Shown here: piece by piece, positions 31,939 to 40,885 of the stretch | How the letters are laid out: each line of letters begins with the position of its first letter | Position numbering within the stretch: the stretch's first letter is position 1 | NCBI GenBank assembly: GCA_964621185.1 | Contig: CAZULM010000001.1 | Location: 232,247 to 296,246, forward strand | DNA length: 64,000 bases | Origin: M3007 sp964621185 | GTDB lineage: Bacteria > Bacteroidota > Bacteroidia > Chitinophagales > Saprospiraceae | Direction of reading: 5' to 3' | Notes under the pieces: model-generated | What the model saw: only the letters and a program-made list of their open reading frames with translations | The model's database searches: none | What the model was told of the DNA's origin: nothing | Translations under genes and position numbers: made by a program

Positions 31939-34900
31939 ATGGCCAAACTGCTACTCCTCGCCCTCCTGATTGTCACCCATTCATTATCCGCACAAGTCGT
32001 CATAAACGAGGTCTCCGCCGCAAACCTCAACGGCATAGTGGACAGCGACGGCGACAGGGAAGATTGGGTTGAATTGTACAACACCGGTGCTATTCCCGTC
32101 AACCTCAGCGGGTGGTTTTTGAGCGACAACCCGGGAAAACCCCAGAAATGGGCGATCCCGAACGGGCAAACCATTGCTCCTGGGGGCTACAAAATGGTCT
32201 ATTGCTCCGGCAAGGACAAAGTGGCCGGGGCGGCCCTGCATACCAACTTCAAGTTGAGTCAGACAAAGGGCGAATCCATCCTGCTCAGCCAGCCTAATGG
32301 CACATTGGCAGATAGCTACACCTTTACCATCCCGAACCAGGGCGACCAAAGCTATGGCCGTTCCCCGAACGGCAGTGCCAATTGGAGGATATTTTTCACC
32401 CCGACCCCCAACGGCGCCAATGTCACCAGCGCGTTCACCGCTTATGCCCCAAATGTGACGGCCACCCTCGACGGCGGCTTTTACCCTGGCAGCATCAGCA
32501 TCGGGTTGAGCACAGGCGCCGGTTTTTCTATCCGCTATACCACCAACGGCACCGAGCCCACCGCAGGCTCTGCCCTTTATTCAGCGCCGTTGAATATTGC
32601 CACGACCACCGTGTTGAAAGCCCGGGCTTTCAGCGCCAACGGGCAGATATTGCCCGGATTTGTGCTGTTCAACACCTATTTCATCAACGTCACCCACACC
32701 ATCCCCGTCATTTCCATCGCCGGCGACAATATTGCGACGCTGATGGGCGGCAACAAGATCCGCCCCTTTGGCTCCTTTGAATATTATGAGAACCAGGTGC
32801 TCGCCGACGAAGCTTACGGGGAGTTCAACAAGCACGGAAACGACTCCTGGGCATACAACCAGCGCGGCATCGACTGGATCACGCGCGACCAGATGGGCTA
32901 CAAGGACGAGTTGAAATACAAGTTTTTCGCCGAGCGCAAGCGGACCAAGTTCCAGCGCCTCATCCTGAAAGCCGCCGCCAACGACAACTACCCCGCCCAA
33001 AACGGCGGCGCCCATATCCGCGATTCCTACGTTCATACCTTAGCCATCCACGGCGGCTTGGATCTGGATTGCCGCACCCACAAATCCTGTGTGCTGTACG
33101 TGAACGGCGCCTATTGGGGGGTGTATGATGCACGGGAGAAAGTGGACGATTCCGATTTCACGGCCTATTACTACGACCAGGACGAACCTTACATCGACTA
33201 CATAAAGACCTGGGGCGCCACCTGGCTGGAGTACGGCACCGGTACCGATTGGTATGCCCTAAAAGCCTTTATCTTAGGCAACGACATGGCTGTTCCGGCC
33301 AATTACGATTTTGTAAAGCAGCAGTTCGACCTGCAAAGCCTCGTGGATTACATCATCATCAACCAGCACAGCGTCTGCAAGGACTGGCTGAACTGGAATA
33401 CCGCCTGGTGGCGGGGCCGCGACCCCAACGGGAGCGCCAAAAAATGGCGCTATACCCTCTGGGATATGGACGCGACCTTCGGGCATTATACCAACTACAC
33501 CGGAATCCCCAACACCACTGCATTCGCCGACCCCTGCGATGTGGAACAGATACCAAATTCCGGCGACCCGCAGAACCATATCGACATACTGATGGCGCTG
33601 TTCAACAACCCAGAGTTCAAAGCACTGTACGTGAACCGATATGCCGACCTGCTGAACACCGCCCTTTCATGCCAAAACATGATCGCCTTGCTGGACTCCA
33701 TGACCAACACCATTGCCCCCGAAATGGCGCGGCAATGCGCGCGCTGGGGCGGCACGGTGGCCGGATGGAACAACAACGTGCAAAAAATCCGCGATTTTAT
33801 CAATGCGCGCTGCCAGGTGATCGACAACGGCATCGTGGATTGTTACGACGTGACCGGGCCGTTTCAGCTGACCGTAAAAATCTCCCCCGTCGGCTCGCCC
33901 AACAATGTCAAGGTGAACACCATCACACCAACAGCTTACCCTTACACCGGCGATTATTTCGGGGGCGTGAACATCGACCTGAAGGCCAAGCCAGGCACAG
34001 GGTGGCTGTTCGACCATTGGGAGGTAAATGGCAACACCTTCGCGCCCGACCAGTTTGCCGCCGCTATTTTGCTCGCTTTCCAACAAAATGGGGAGGTGAC
34101 GGCGTTTTTCGTGCCGGAAGCGCCTTGTACCGAGCCTACAAACTTAGTTTTGACAGAGAACAGCACGGCAAGCACCATCATCGACTGGGCAGGGCCACAG
34201 TCGGCCTCCAAATACCATATCCAGTACCGGAAAACAGGCACGCCCGCCTGGACAGACATCGTCGTTACTGCCGCCAAAGGACAGTTCGACAACCTGCCGG
34301 GCTGCAGCGACTACGAGATGCGGGTGCGCAGTATTTGCCCGCACGACACCAGCGATTTTGTCGGCATGAACTTTACCACGCCCGACCATTTGACGGGCTT
34401 TGCCCTGCCAGATGCCACGATTTGCAACACCAGTACCGCAGTGCTGGACGCTACTTTTTCCGGCGCGACGTACTTGTGGGACGACGCCAGCACCACCCCG
34501 ACCCGCAGCGTCAACGCTGGCGGAACATATTGGGTGCAAATCAAATCAGGCGATTGTACGTTGACCGATACAGTGCAGGTGTCACAAATAAATGCCAGCA
34601 CGACTTTGCAGCCCATGCTTTGCCCGGGCGAAACTTACCTGGTCGGGACCGAGATTTTCAATCAGGCAAACCCCAGCGGGCAAGTAATTTTAGCCAATGC
34701 CGGCGCCAACGGCTGCGACAGCATCATCAACGTGAGCTTGCAATATCTGACGACAAGCCTAACCCAGCTCTCCCAAACAAGTTGCGACCCTTCGGCAGCG
34801 GGGCAAGACACCTTATGGCTGCAAAACGCCCTGGGCTGCGACAGCCTCGTGGTCACTACCACCAGCGTAGTGCAGAGCAGCCAGACCAACTTGTCGGCAA

Positions 34901-36912
34901 CATCCTGCAACCCAAACCTTGTAGGGATTGATACCTTGCTGTTGAGCAACCAATTCGGCTGCGACAGCATCGTGGTCACCACCACCACCTTTGACGCCAC
35001 CGCTGTCTCTATTACCGAGCTTTCCGCCGGGACTTGCAGCCCTGGGGCCGTGGGCAGAGACACTGTTTTCCTTCAAAGCCTGGCAGGTTGCGACAGCTTA
35101 GTTATTACCAGCACTGTTTTTGATGCCTCGACCATACCGGTCACCCACCTGGCAGCCCAGAACTGCGACCCAAATGTAGTGGGCACAGACACAGTTATTC
35201 TGGCGAGCGCGGCAGGCTGCGACAGCCTCGTCATTACCAGTACCAGCCTGTTACCGGGCAGCCAGACCAATTTGAGCGCAAAATCCTGCAACCCAAACCT
35301 CATCGGGGTGGATACCCTGGTGCTGTCCAACCAATTCGGTTGCGACAGTTTGGTCATCACTACCACCAGCTTCGACGCTGCCGCCATTCCGATTACCAAG
35401 CTGTTCGTAAAAAATTGCGACCCGAGCCAGGTGGGCATCGATACCCTCATTTTGACAAGTGCGGCGGGTTGCGACAGTTTGGTGATCACGGCTACCAGCC
35501 TCGCACCGAGCAGCCAGATTTCATTGTCGGCAAAATCCTGCAACCCCAACCTGATCGGTATCGACACATTGGTGCTTTCCAACTATTTTGGTTGCGACAG
35601 CTTGGTCATAACTACCACCAGCTTCGACGCTGCCGCCATTCCGATCACCAAGCTGTTCGTAAAAAATTGCGACCCGGGCCAGGTGGGCATCGACACCCTC
35701 ATTTTGACAAGTGCGGCGGGTTGCGACAGTTTGGTGATCACGGCTACCAGCCTCGCACCGAGCAGCCAGACTTCATTGTCGGCAAAATCCTGCAACCCCA
35801 ACCTGGTCGGTATCGACACCCTGTTGCTATCCAACTTCCTGGGCTGCGACAGCTTGGTCATCACCACGACCACCTTCGATGCGAGCGCCATTCCAGTCAC
35901 CAAATTGTTCGTAAAAAATTGCGACCCAAGCCAGGTGGGCACCGACACTACCATTTTGCTGAGCGCGGCTGGTTGTGACAGTTTGGTCATAACCAGCACC
36001 AGCCTCGCACCCATCAGCCAGACAGCGCTGGCGGCCAAAAGCTGCGACAAAAACCAGGCGGGCATCGACACCCTTGTTTTGTCAAATTACCACGGCTGCG
36101 ACAGCTTAGTAATCACCGATGTACAGTACGTGGGCCTCGAATTGTTGGCTTCCTCCCCAAAAGTGCTTTGTTTTGGGGGCAGGGACGGGGTTGTCCGGGT
36201 TGACAGCGTGCTGTCAGCCTACCTGCCAATAGAAATCGAATTGCAAAGCCAGCCTGCCAAGCTGTACAACGGGTTGCCTGTGTCCTGGACGGGCCTGCGG
36301 GCAGGCACCTATTCGGTGCTGGCCACGAACGCGGAAGGCTGTTCCATCAGCCAGGATATCGAAGTGTTGGAGGGCAGCCCCTTACAGCTCGATTTAGGCT
36401 TGCAAGAGGTTTCGCTGCACTACGGCGACAGCGTTTGGGTGGAGCCAATGGCAGATTTCCAGGTTGCGGTGGCAACATGGATCCCGGTGGAAGGCGTGGA
36501 TTGCCCAAGCTGCCCTGCCACCTATATTTTTGCGGACAACACGGGCCAATACACGCTCACGGTTTTCGACCCGAATGGCTGTTCTGCCAGCGCATCGCTG
36601 CAGATGAAAGTGGACAAAGGGGTTCGGTTGTTTGTGCCGAACGCCATTCACCTGGGCCAAACGGGGCCAAACGCGCAGCTGAGCGTATTTGTCGGGCCGG
36701 AAGTGCTGCGCATACCGTCCTTGCAAGTGTTCGACCGCTGGGGCAACCTCATTTTTGAACAGAAAGATTTGGCGCCCAACAGCCCCAGCAATTGGGACGG
36801 CAGCTATCGCGGGCAACTGGTGCCACCGGGGGTATATGTTTGGGCATGCTCGCTCGAAACCATCGATGGAAATACAGCAAAAATGAGCGGTGATTTTACT
36901 GTTATCCGCTAG
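31939..36912 (+). CDS. Multidomain surface adhesin/CotH-kinase-like protein with T9SS type B sorting domain
   Basis: This encodes 1657 residues from ATG 31939, which begins a clear signal peptide (MAKLLLLALLIVTHSLSAQ); an in-frame ATG at 31888 is less likely. In order it has: a lamin-tail domain (INEVSAANLNG...DWVELYN), a chitobiase-type C-terminal domain (IRYTTNGTEPT), a CotH-kinase-like domain (NGAYWGVYDAREKVD, LWDMDATFGHY), and a fibronectin-like domain. Eleven ~41-43-residue Cys repeats follow, each with GCDS. A gliding-type C-terminal domain closes the protein (FDRWGNLIFEQ ... NWDGSYRGQ ... GVYVWACSLE). It is presumably secreted by T9SS and surface-attached. CotH domains can phosphorylate proteins; activity here is untested. 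Confidence 0.92.
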   Translation: MAKLLLLALLIVTHSLSAQVVINEVSAANLNGIVDSDGDREDWVELYNTGAIPVNLSGWFLSDNPGKPQKWAIPNGQTIAPGGYKMVYCSGKDKVAGAALHTNFKLSQTKGESILLSQPNGTLADSYTFTIPNQGDQSYGRSPNGSANWRIFFTPTPNGANVTSAFTAYAPNVTATLDGGFYPGSISIGLSTGAGFSIRYTTNGTEPTAGSALYSAPLNIATTTVLKARAFSANGQILPGFVLFNTYFINVTHTIPVISIAGDNIATLMGGNKIRPFGSFEYYENQVLADEAYGEFNKHGNDSWAYNQRGIDWITRDQMGYKDELKYKFFAERKRTKFQRLILKAAANDNYPAQNGGAHIRDSYVHTLAIHGGLDLDCRTHKSCVLYVNGAYWGVYDAREKVDDSDFTAYYYDQDEPYIDYIKTWGATWLEYGTGTDWYALKAFILGNDMAVPANYDFVKQQFDLQSLVDYIIINQHSVCKDWLNWNTAWWRGRDPNGSAKKWRYTLWDMDATFGHYTNYTGIPNTTAFADPCDVEQIPNSGDPQNHIDILMALFNNPEFKALYVNRYADLLNTALSCQNMIALLDSMTNTIAPEMARQCARWGGTVAGWNNNVQKIRDFINARCQVIDNGIVDCYDVTGPFQLTVKISPVGSPNNVKVNTITPTAYPYTGDYFGGVNIDLKAKPGTGWLFDHWEVNGNTFAPDQFAAAILLAFQQNGEVTAFFVPEAPCTEPTNLVLTENSTASTIIDWAGPQSASKYHIQYRKTGTPAWTDIVVTAAKGQFDNLPGCSDYEMRVRSICPHDTSDFVGMNFTTPDHLTGFALPDATICNTSTAVLDATFSGATYLWDDASTTPTRSVNAGGTYWVQIKSGDCTLTDTVQVSQINASTTLQPMLCPGETYLVGTEIFNQANPSGQVILANAGANGCDSIINVSLQYLTTSLTQLSQTSCDPSAAGQDTLWLQNALGCDSLVVTTTSVVQSSQTNLSATSCNPNLVGIDTLLLSNQFGCDSIVVTTTTFDATAVSITELSAGTCSPGAVGRDTVFLQSLAGCDSLVITSTVFDASTIPVTHLAAQNCDPNVVGTDTVILASAAGCDSLVITSTSLLPGSQTNLSAKSCNPNLIGVDTLVLSNQFGCDSLVITTTSFDAAAIPITKLFVKNCDPSQVGIDTLILTSAAGCDSLVITATSLAPSSQISLSAKSCNPNLIGIDTLVLSNYFGCDSLVITTTSFDAAAIPITKLFVKNCDPGQVGIDTLILTSAAGCDSLVITATSLAPSSQTSLSAKSCNPNLVGIDTLLLSNFLGCDSLVITTTTFDASAIPVTKLFVKNCDPSQVGTDTTILLSAAGCDSLVITSTSLAPISQTALAAKSCDKNQAGIDTLVLSNYHGCDSLVITDVQYVGLELLASSPKVLCFGGRDGVVRVDSVLSAYLPIEIELQSQPAKLYNGLPVSWTGLRAGTYSVLATNAEGCSISQDIEVLEGSPLQLDLGLQEVSLHYGDSVWVEPMADFQVAVATWIPVEGVDCPSCPATYIFADNTGQYTLTVFDPNGCSASASLQMKVDKGVRLFVPNAIHLGQTGPNAQLSVFVGPEVLRIPSLQVFDRWGNLIFEQKDLAPNSPSNWDGSYRGQLVPPGVYVWACSLETIDGNTAKMSGDFTVIR
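34762..36120 (+). repeat. Eleven tandem 41-43-codon repeats inside the adhesin gene
   Basis: Two unit types alternate: a 41-residue unit with SCNPNL and LSNxFGCDSLVITT, and a 43-residue unit with KLFVKNCDP and LTSAAGCDSLVIT. Together they form a 252-bp higher-order repeat. The block starting 35266 and the block starting 35518 are nearly identical. Each unit has two Cys, suggesting disulfide-stapled modules. Confidence 0.9.
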
Positions 36913-37042
36913 TGGACCTGTAAATCAGTTTTGGCGGGTGAATGCTTATTGGGCAGATGTTGTTTTTTTCAAAAAACATATCGAGGTTATTGGCTGCCCG
37001 CAGGTTTCTCAGCGCCTTGGTCGCGCTTTGACAACTTCAAAT

Positions 37043-37149
37043 ATACCTCACGCCGCTTGGTTTTGTGCATGCTTATCTTTGTAATCAATTTAGAATCAGT
37101 TGAATCAATCATACTCAATCACCAAAATCAGGCGAATCATAGTATAAAA
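37043..37149 (+). repeat. Dispersed ~107-bp element, copy B (inverted relative to copy A)
   Basis: This is the inverse of 27516-27622. It includes TATCTTTG at 37074-37081, a match to the Bacteroidota TAnnTTTG -7 box pointing rightwards. No gene begins directly after it; the sequence diverges where the start codon of the copy-A gene would be. It is interpreted as an orphan promoter copy. The gap from 36913 to 37042 holds only a short T/A palindrome. Confidence 0.75.
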
Positions 37150-37253
37150 GTTGTCAAAGCTGTTCCGTGGCTTGGCCTGGCGGCGGAGTGAGACATAAGT
37201 CATCCCGAATTTCGCGAAGCATTTCAACTAAAGAATGCCGCTGTAGCCCTTTT

Positions 37254-37412
37254 AGGGTAAAAATTGTCGATACCTATTCGTCAGACCGCGAAAAGCGGTC
37301 AGACGACAGCCCTTGGTCTGACCGCTTTTCGCGGTCTGGCCAATAAGTATAAACAAATACTGGGCTTTTCCATAACTTTTTATACTTTCGAAAATTCGGG
37401 GCGACTAATATT
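37254..37412 (+). repeat. Direct repeat copy 2 with perfect 23-bp hairpin
   Basis: This is the twin of 31742-31899. Here the inverted repeat is perfect: arm 37283-37305 pairs with 37317-37339 across an 11-base loop, and each arm itself folds (GACCGC-GAAAA-GCGGTC). It is followed by the same AATAAGTATAAACAAATACT block. It lies just upstream of the decayed second copy of the adhesin 3' end. Confidence 0.8.
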
Positions 37413-37468
37413 GGGTGCATGTACAAATCCTCTGCGCAAACTATTGGCAATTCACCCGTCGAAACCCA

Positions 37469-37626
37469 TTTTTAACAAAAAGATTTACCCCCCAACAGCC
37501 CAGCAATTGGGAGGGCAGCTATCGCGGGCAACTGGTAAATCCGGGGGTGTACGTATGGATTTGTTCATTAGAAACTATTAGCGGCGAAACGGTGCATACG
37601 AGCGGGGATTTCACCGTAATTCGACA
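37469..37626 (+). pseudogene. Remnant of a second T9SS type B C-terminal domain
   Basis: The frame reads PSNWEGSYRGQLVNPGVYVW, then ICSLETISGE and SGDFTVIR, nearly the same as the last ~45 residues of the adhesin (36770-36912). No upstream coding part remains: only the upstream repeat (37254-37412) and ~60 bases of unrelated sequence precede it. It looks like a tandem duplicate of the adhesin gene that collapsed by internal deletion. Confidence 0.8.
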
Positions 37627-37731
37627 GGTTTTCAAAATTTTATATCTTAGCCCCTGAAAGCACGGGAGTTAAATGCTTGTCGCCCGACGAGCTGTACGCC
37701 CAATTTTGTTAACCAAACGTACAATCTCTGT

Positions 37732-38718
37732 ATGAAAAAATTCCTTTTGCGCACCCTGATCGCAATCTTGGTGCTTATCCTTGGCATTGTAGCATTTATC
37801 CTTGGCTCCTGGGACAAAAAGTACGATGCACCCTACCCCGATATCACCGCAAGCCAGGACTCTGCCGTCATTGCCCGCGGCAAATACCTCATTTTCGGCC
37901 CGGCGCACTGTGCTACCTGCCATGTACCCATGGACAAAATCGCCGATGCTGAAAAAGGAATAGAGATGCCCTTGAGCGGCGGCTGGACCCTGTCCATCGA
38001 TCCCGGCACGTTCAGGGCGCCCAACCTGACACCTGACATGGAGACAGGCTTGGGCTCTTGGAAAGACAACGAGATCGCAAGGGCTTTGCGGTACATGGTG
38101 AACAAAGACGGCCACCCCCTTTTCCCGTTCATGCCATTCCAAGAGCTGAGCGACGAGGACTTGACGGCGATTATCTCCTATTTGAGGGCACAGGCGCCAG
38201 TTAACCACCCCGTGCCGCGCTCAGAATTGACTTTCCTGGGAAAGGCAATTTCTGCCTTCGGATTGGTAAAACCCGAAGGCCCGAAAAAAACGCCGCCCAA
38301 ATCAGTGGCCATTGGGCCGACGGTTGAATACGGTTCCTACCTTGCCAACAGCGTCGCCAATTGCAAGGGCTGCCATACCCAAAGGGACTTGAAAACGGGA
38401 GCCTTCACCGGCATCGATTTCGCCGGAGGGTTCGTGATGCCGCCCGACGACTTTTCAGGCGGGTTCTCCTTTATCACGCCAAACTTGACGCCGGATCAAG
38501 AGACGGGGGTTATGGCGGACTGGTCAGAGAGCACCTTTGTGACCCGGATGAAGAAAGGCCGCGTACACCAGACCTCGCCAATGCCCTGGGGCAGCTTTGC
38601 CACCATGGACACCACCGACTTAAAGGCGCTGTATCAATACTTGCATTCCCTGAAACCCGTTTCCAACAAGATAGTGCAAACGGTTTACGCGCCGGGCGAG
38701 AAGGTGCCCGAGCAGTAG
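37732..38718 (+). CDS. Di-heme cytochrome c, membrane-anchored
   Basis: This encodes 328 residues with an N-terminal hydrophobic helix (residues ~4-25) acting as signal or anchor. Two c-type heme motifs are visible, CATCH (C60-H64) and CKGCH (near residue 214), each in a cytochrome c domain with a later Met region (PFMPFQ; SPMPWG). The duplicated layout resembles diheme gluconate/alcohol dehydrogenase-type or thiosulfate-type cytochromes. It acts as a periplasmic electron carrier, but no partner enzyme is adjacent. It is convergent with rimM. Confidence 0.92.
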   Translation: MKKFLLRTLIAILVLILGIVAFILGSWDKKYDAPYPDITASQDSAVIARGKYLIFGPAHCATCHVPMDKIADAEKGIEMPLSGGWTLSIDPGTFRAPNLTPDMETGLGSWKDNEIARALRYMVNKDGHPLFPFMPFQELSDEDLTAIISYLRAQAPVNHPVPRSELTFLGKAISAFGLVKPEGPKKTPPKSVAIGPTVEYGSYLANSVANCKGCHTQRDLKTGAFTGIDFAGGFVMPPDDFSGGFSFITPNLTPDQETGVMADWSESTFVTRMKKGRVHQTSPMPWGSFATMDTTDLKALYQYLHSLKPVSNKIVQTVYAPGEKVPEQ

Positions 38719-38728
38719 TTGGCCGCGC

Positions 38729-39268
38729 TCATACATCCAGCAAGCCCTCTGGCAGGTCCATCAGCACTTGCCGGAGGGTTTCGTTTATTGCTACGATAAA
38801 TTGCTCGTTCAGGGGTATCAGCACTTCTTTTCCCTTGAAGCGCAAGAACGCCATTTCCTGCTGCGGCATTTCCAGCACCTCGTCGATGATGCCGATTTCG
38901 CCCAGGGTTTTGTCAAGCATCAAATACCCCACTAGCCCTTCGTATTCCAGGGAATCGTCGGGCATCTCGAACTCGCGCTCGTCGTCGCTCAGAATGTCCT
39001 GCTCGCGCAAAAACAGCTCCTTGGATTGGAGCATCTGGGCGGCGTCGCGGCTGTCAACCTCCTCCAGTTTGACGATCATTTCACCTTTTCCCCGCACATT
39101 GGCGATAAAATACGGGATTTTAGCGCTCTTCACTGCGATGAAGATGCGCTCGTTTTTCATAAAATCTTCCAGGTACTGCTCCTCGATGCCCATTTTGATC
39201 TCACCCGTGAGCCCATGGGCTTTTCGGGTGCGCCCGATACAGACGTATTGTTGTTCCTTGCCAGCCAT
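38729..39268 (-). CDS. rimM: Ribosome maturation factor RimM
   Basis: This encodes 179 residues with the N-terminal RimM domain (CIGRTRKAHGLTGEIKM) and a C-terminal PRC-barrel (LVGYLMLDKTLGEIGIIDEV ... VLIPLNEQFI). It assists maturation of the 30S subunit head and binds S19. The length is normal. An 8-bp tandem repeat lies immediately before its start codon. No rpsP or trmD neighbours are seen, unlike in many bacteria. Confidence 0.93.
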   Translation of the reverse strand: MAGKEQQYVCIGRTRKAHGLTGEIKMGIEEQYLEDFMKNERIFIAVKSAKIPYFIANVRGKGEMIVKLEEVDSRDAAQMLQSKELFLREQDILSDDEREFEMPDDSLEYEGLVGYLMLDKTLGEIGIIDEVLEMPQQEMAFLRFKGKEVLIPLNEQFIVAINETLRQVLMDLPEGLLDV

Positions 39269-39276
39269 TTTTCTAA

Positions 39277-39308
39277 TTTGATAATTTGATAATGGGATAA
39301 TGTGATAA
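39277..39308. repeat. Four-unit 8-bp tandem repeat upstream of rimM
   Basis: The units TTTGATAA, TTTGATAA, TGGGATAA and TGTGATAA are consecutive, 8 bases upstream of the rimM start codon (minus strand). Changes in unit number would alter the spacing of upstream signals. Confidence 0.8.
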
Positions 39309-39321
39309 TGGGGGGCTGCGA

Positions 39322-40092
39322 TCAGTTGAATTCAAGCACTGTTTGGCGGAGGATATAGCCTTTTTCCGCTTTCAGCTCCCAGGGGCGGGTGAGGCAGTCG
39401 GGGGGAATGGGATTTTGGGCGCAGTATTGTGAATCGAGTATCCATTGCTCCCGCATCACCAGTCCGACATGCTTGGCATACCGCGCCCTTGAAAAACGCC
39501 GCTCAATGGCATCGGTGTAGTTGGCTTCTGTGATGACAAGGGTGGAATCGAAATCGAAGCCGCCGAGAGAAACCGGCACATCGATGGAATCCACTTTGTA
39601 GCCCCAATTGACGAAGGGCCTCATGCGCTCGCCGGCGATCTCGATCTCCCGGTATTGGTCGATCCAGAGATTGCCGTCCCAGGCACTGCGCTTGTTCATG
39701 GGGAACACCATTTTCAGGAAGCGGAGGTTCTGTTCGGTGCGCACCGCCTGGGCGTTGTTGCGGCTGGCGCTGCCGACCGATTTGATCTCCCAATTCTCGT
39801 TTACCATCTTGCGTTCGTAGCGTTCGACGACAAAGTGCAATTGCCCGGTGTTGTCGAGCAGCGAGTCGCCGACTATTTCCATAACAAAAGTGCTGGACGA
39901 ATCGCGGGCAATGCCTGCCGGCGAGGGATCGAACACAAGGCTATCGACGCGATACACGACATAATGTCCAGGTCGCAATGGGAAGTACTCCAATTGCGAA
40001 GGGTCAAACGGTATTGGCTCCTGAACTTGCCGTTTGGAGCAAGCGGCGAGCAATAGCAGCAAACTTATGGCAACGATATTCGCTTTAGGCAT
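39322..40092 (-). CDS. Hypothetical lipoprotein
   Basis: This encodes 256 residues. The start at 40092 gives a lipoprotein signal (MPKANIVAISLLLLLAAC); a start at 40110 adds six residues. The mature part begins with QLEYFPLRPGHYVVYRVDS, a phrase shared by many Bacteroidota lipoproteins of unknown function, and is all-beta. It lies between rfbC and rimM on the same strand. The function is unknown; an envelope location is supported by the lipobox. Confidence 0.8.
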   Translation of the reverse strand: MPKANIVAISLLLLLAACSKRQVQEPIPFDPSQLEYFPLRPGHYVVYRVDSLVFDPSPAGIARDSSSTFVMEIVGDSLLDNTGQLHFVVERYERKMVNENWEIKSVGSASRNNAQAVRTEQNLRFLKMVFPMNKRSAWDGNLWIDQYREIEIAGERMRPFVNWGYKVDSIDVPVSLGGFDFDSTLVITEANYTDAIERRFSRARYAKHVGLVMREQWILDSQYCAQNPIPPDCLTRPWELKAEKGYILRQTVLEFN

Positions 40093-40136
40093 CAGGCAAT
40101 GAATTCGCATAAAGGTACGGCGCCACTGCCATAAAA

Positions 40137-40682
40137 TCAGGCAGGCTTGTGACTGCCAAAATAAGGCAATGACATATCTTTCTCAGATACAAGTACTTGC
40201 GACAAGTCATATTGCCAATCGATGGCCAAGGTAGGGTCGTCGAAGCGCAGCCCACCCTCCATGTCCTTGGCGTAAAAATTATCACATTTGTAGCAAAATT
40301 CCGCCACAGGGCTCAGCACCAGATACCCGTGCGCGAAGCCGCGCGGCACCAGGAGCTGGCGCTTGTTCTCGGCAGACAGCCGGATGGAATACCACTGGCC
40401 ATAAGTGGGGGAGCCCAGCCGCAAATCGACCGCTACATCCAGCACCTCCCCTTCCGTGACGCGCACCAGCTTTGCCTGCGCCATGTCGCCGGTTTGGTAA
40501 TGCAGCCCCCGCAAAACGCCCTGGGTGGACCTCGCCTGGTTGTCCTGCACAAAAACGTAGTGCACGCCGGCAGCCTCCCATACGCGCTGGTTGTAGCTCT
40601 CAAAAAAGTGGCCGCGTTCATCGGCAAACACCTTGGGTTCGAAGATCAGGAGTCCGGCTATGGGTGTTTCAAGCACTGGCAT
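40137..40682 (-). CDS. rfbC: dTDP-4-dehydrorhamnose 3,5-epimerase
   Basis: This encodes 181 residues of cupin-fold epimerase. It shows FADERGHFFESYN, LRGLHYQ with the catalytic His, LVRVTEGEVLDVAVDLR and PRGFAHGYLVLS. It catalyses the third step of dTDP-L-rhamnose synthesis for surface polysaccharides. The other rml genes are not in the window, but an O-antigen ligase-like gene and kdsB lie nearby. The length is normal. Confidence 0.96.
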   Translation of the reverse strand: MPVLETPIAGLLIFEPKVFADERGHFFESYNQRVWEAAGVHYVFVQDNQARSTQGVLRGLHYQTGDMAQAKLVRVTEGEVLDVAVDLRLGSPTYGQWYSIRLSAENKRQLLVPRGFAHGYLVLSPVAEFCYKCDNFYAKDMEGGLRFDDPTLAIDWQYDLSQVLVSEKDMSLPYFGSHKPA

Positions 40683-40885
40683 TGCTGAAATATTTGCGTT
40701 ATTGGTGACAAATGTGTGCGCAAAGAACCGTAAAATATCCCAGCAGCCGGGAATTTCCTTTGTTTCACAGGTAAAGTAACAGCAAGTAATTCCTTAACAA
40801 TCAATATGATCCATCCTGAAAATCTTATAATCAAAAAAATCATGGTACAAATTCCGACCTTAGCGCCTGCATTCAACCATCTGCC

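Noticed and set aside
33249..34931. 560-residue plus-strand frame inside the adhesin gene
   Set aside because: It is a shifted frame of the CotH adhesin, with Arg/Pro/His-rich nonsense composition and no domains.
34762..36120. CRISPR-like regular repeats
   Set aside because: The repeats are in frame, protein-coding and have no unique spacers.
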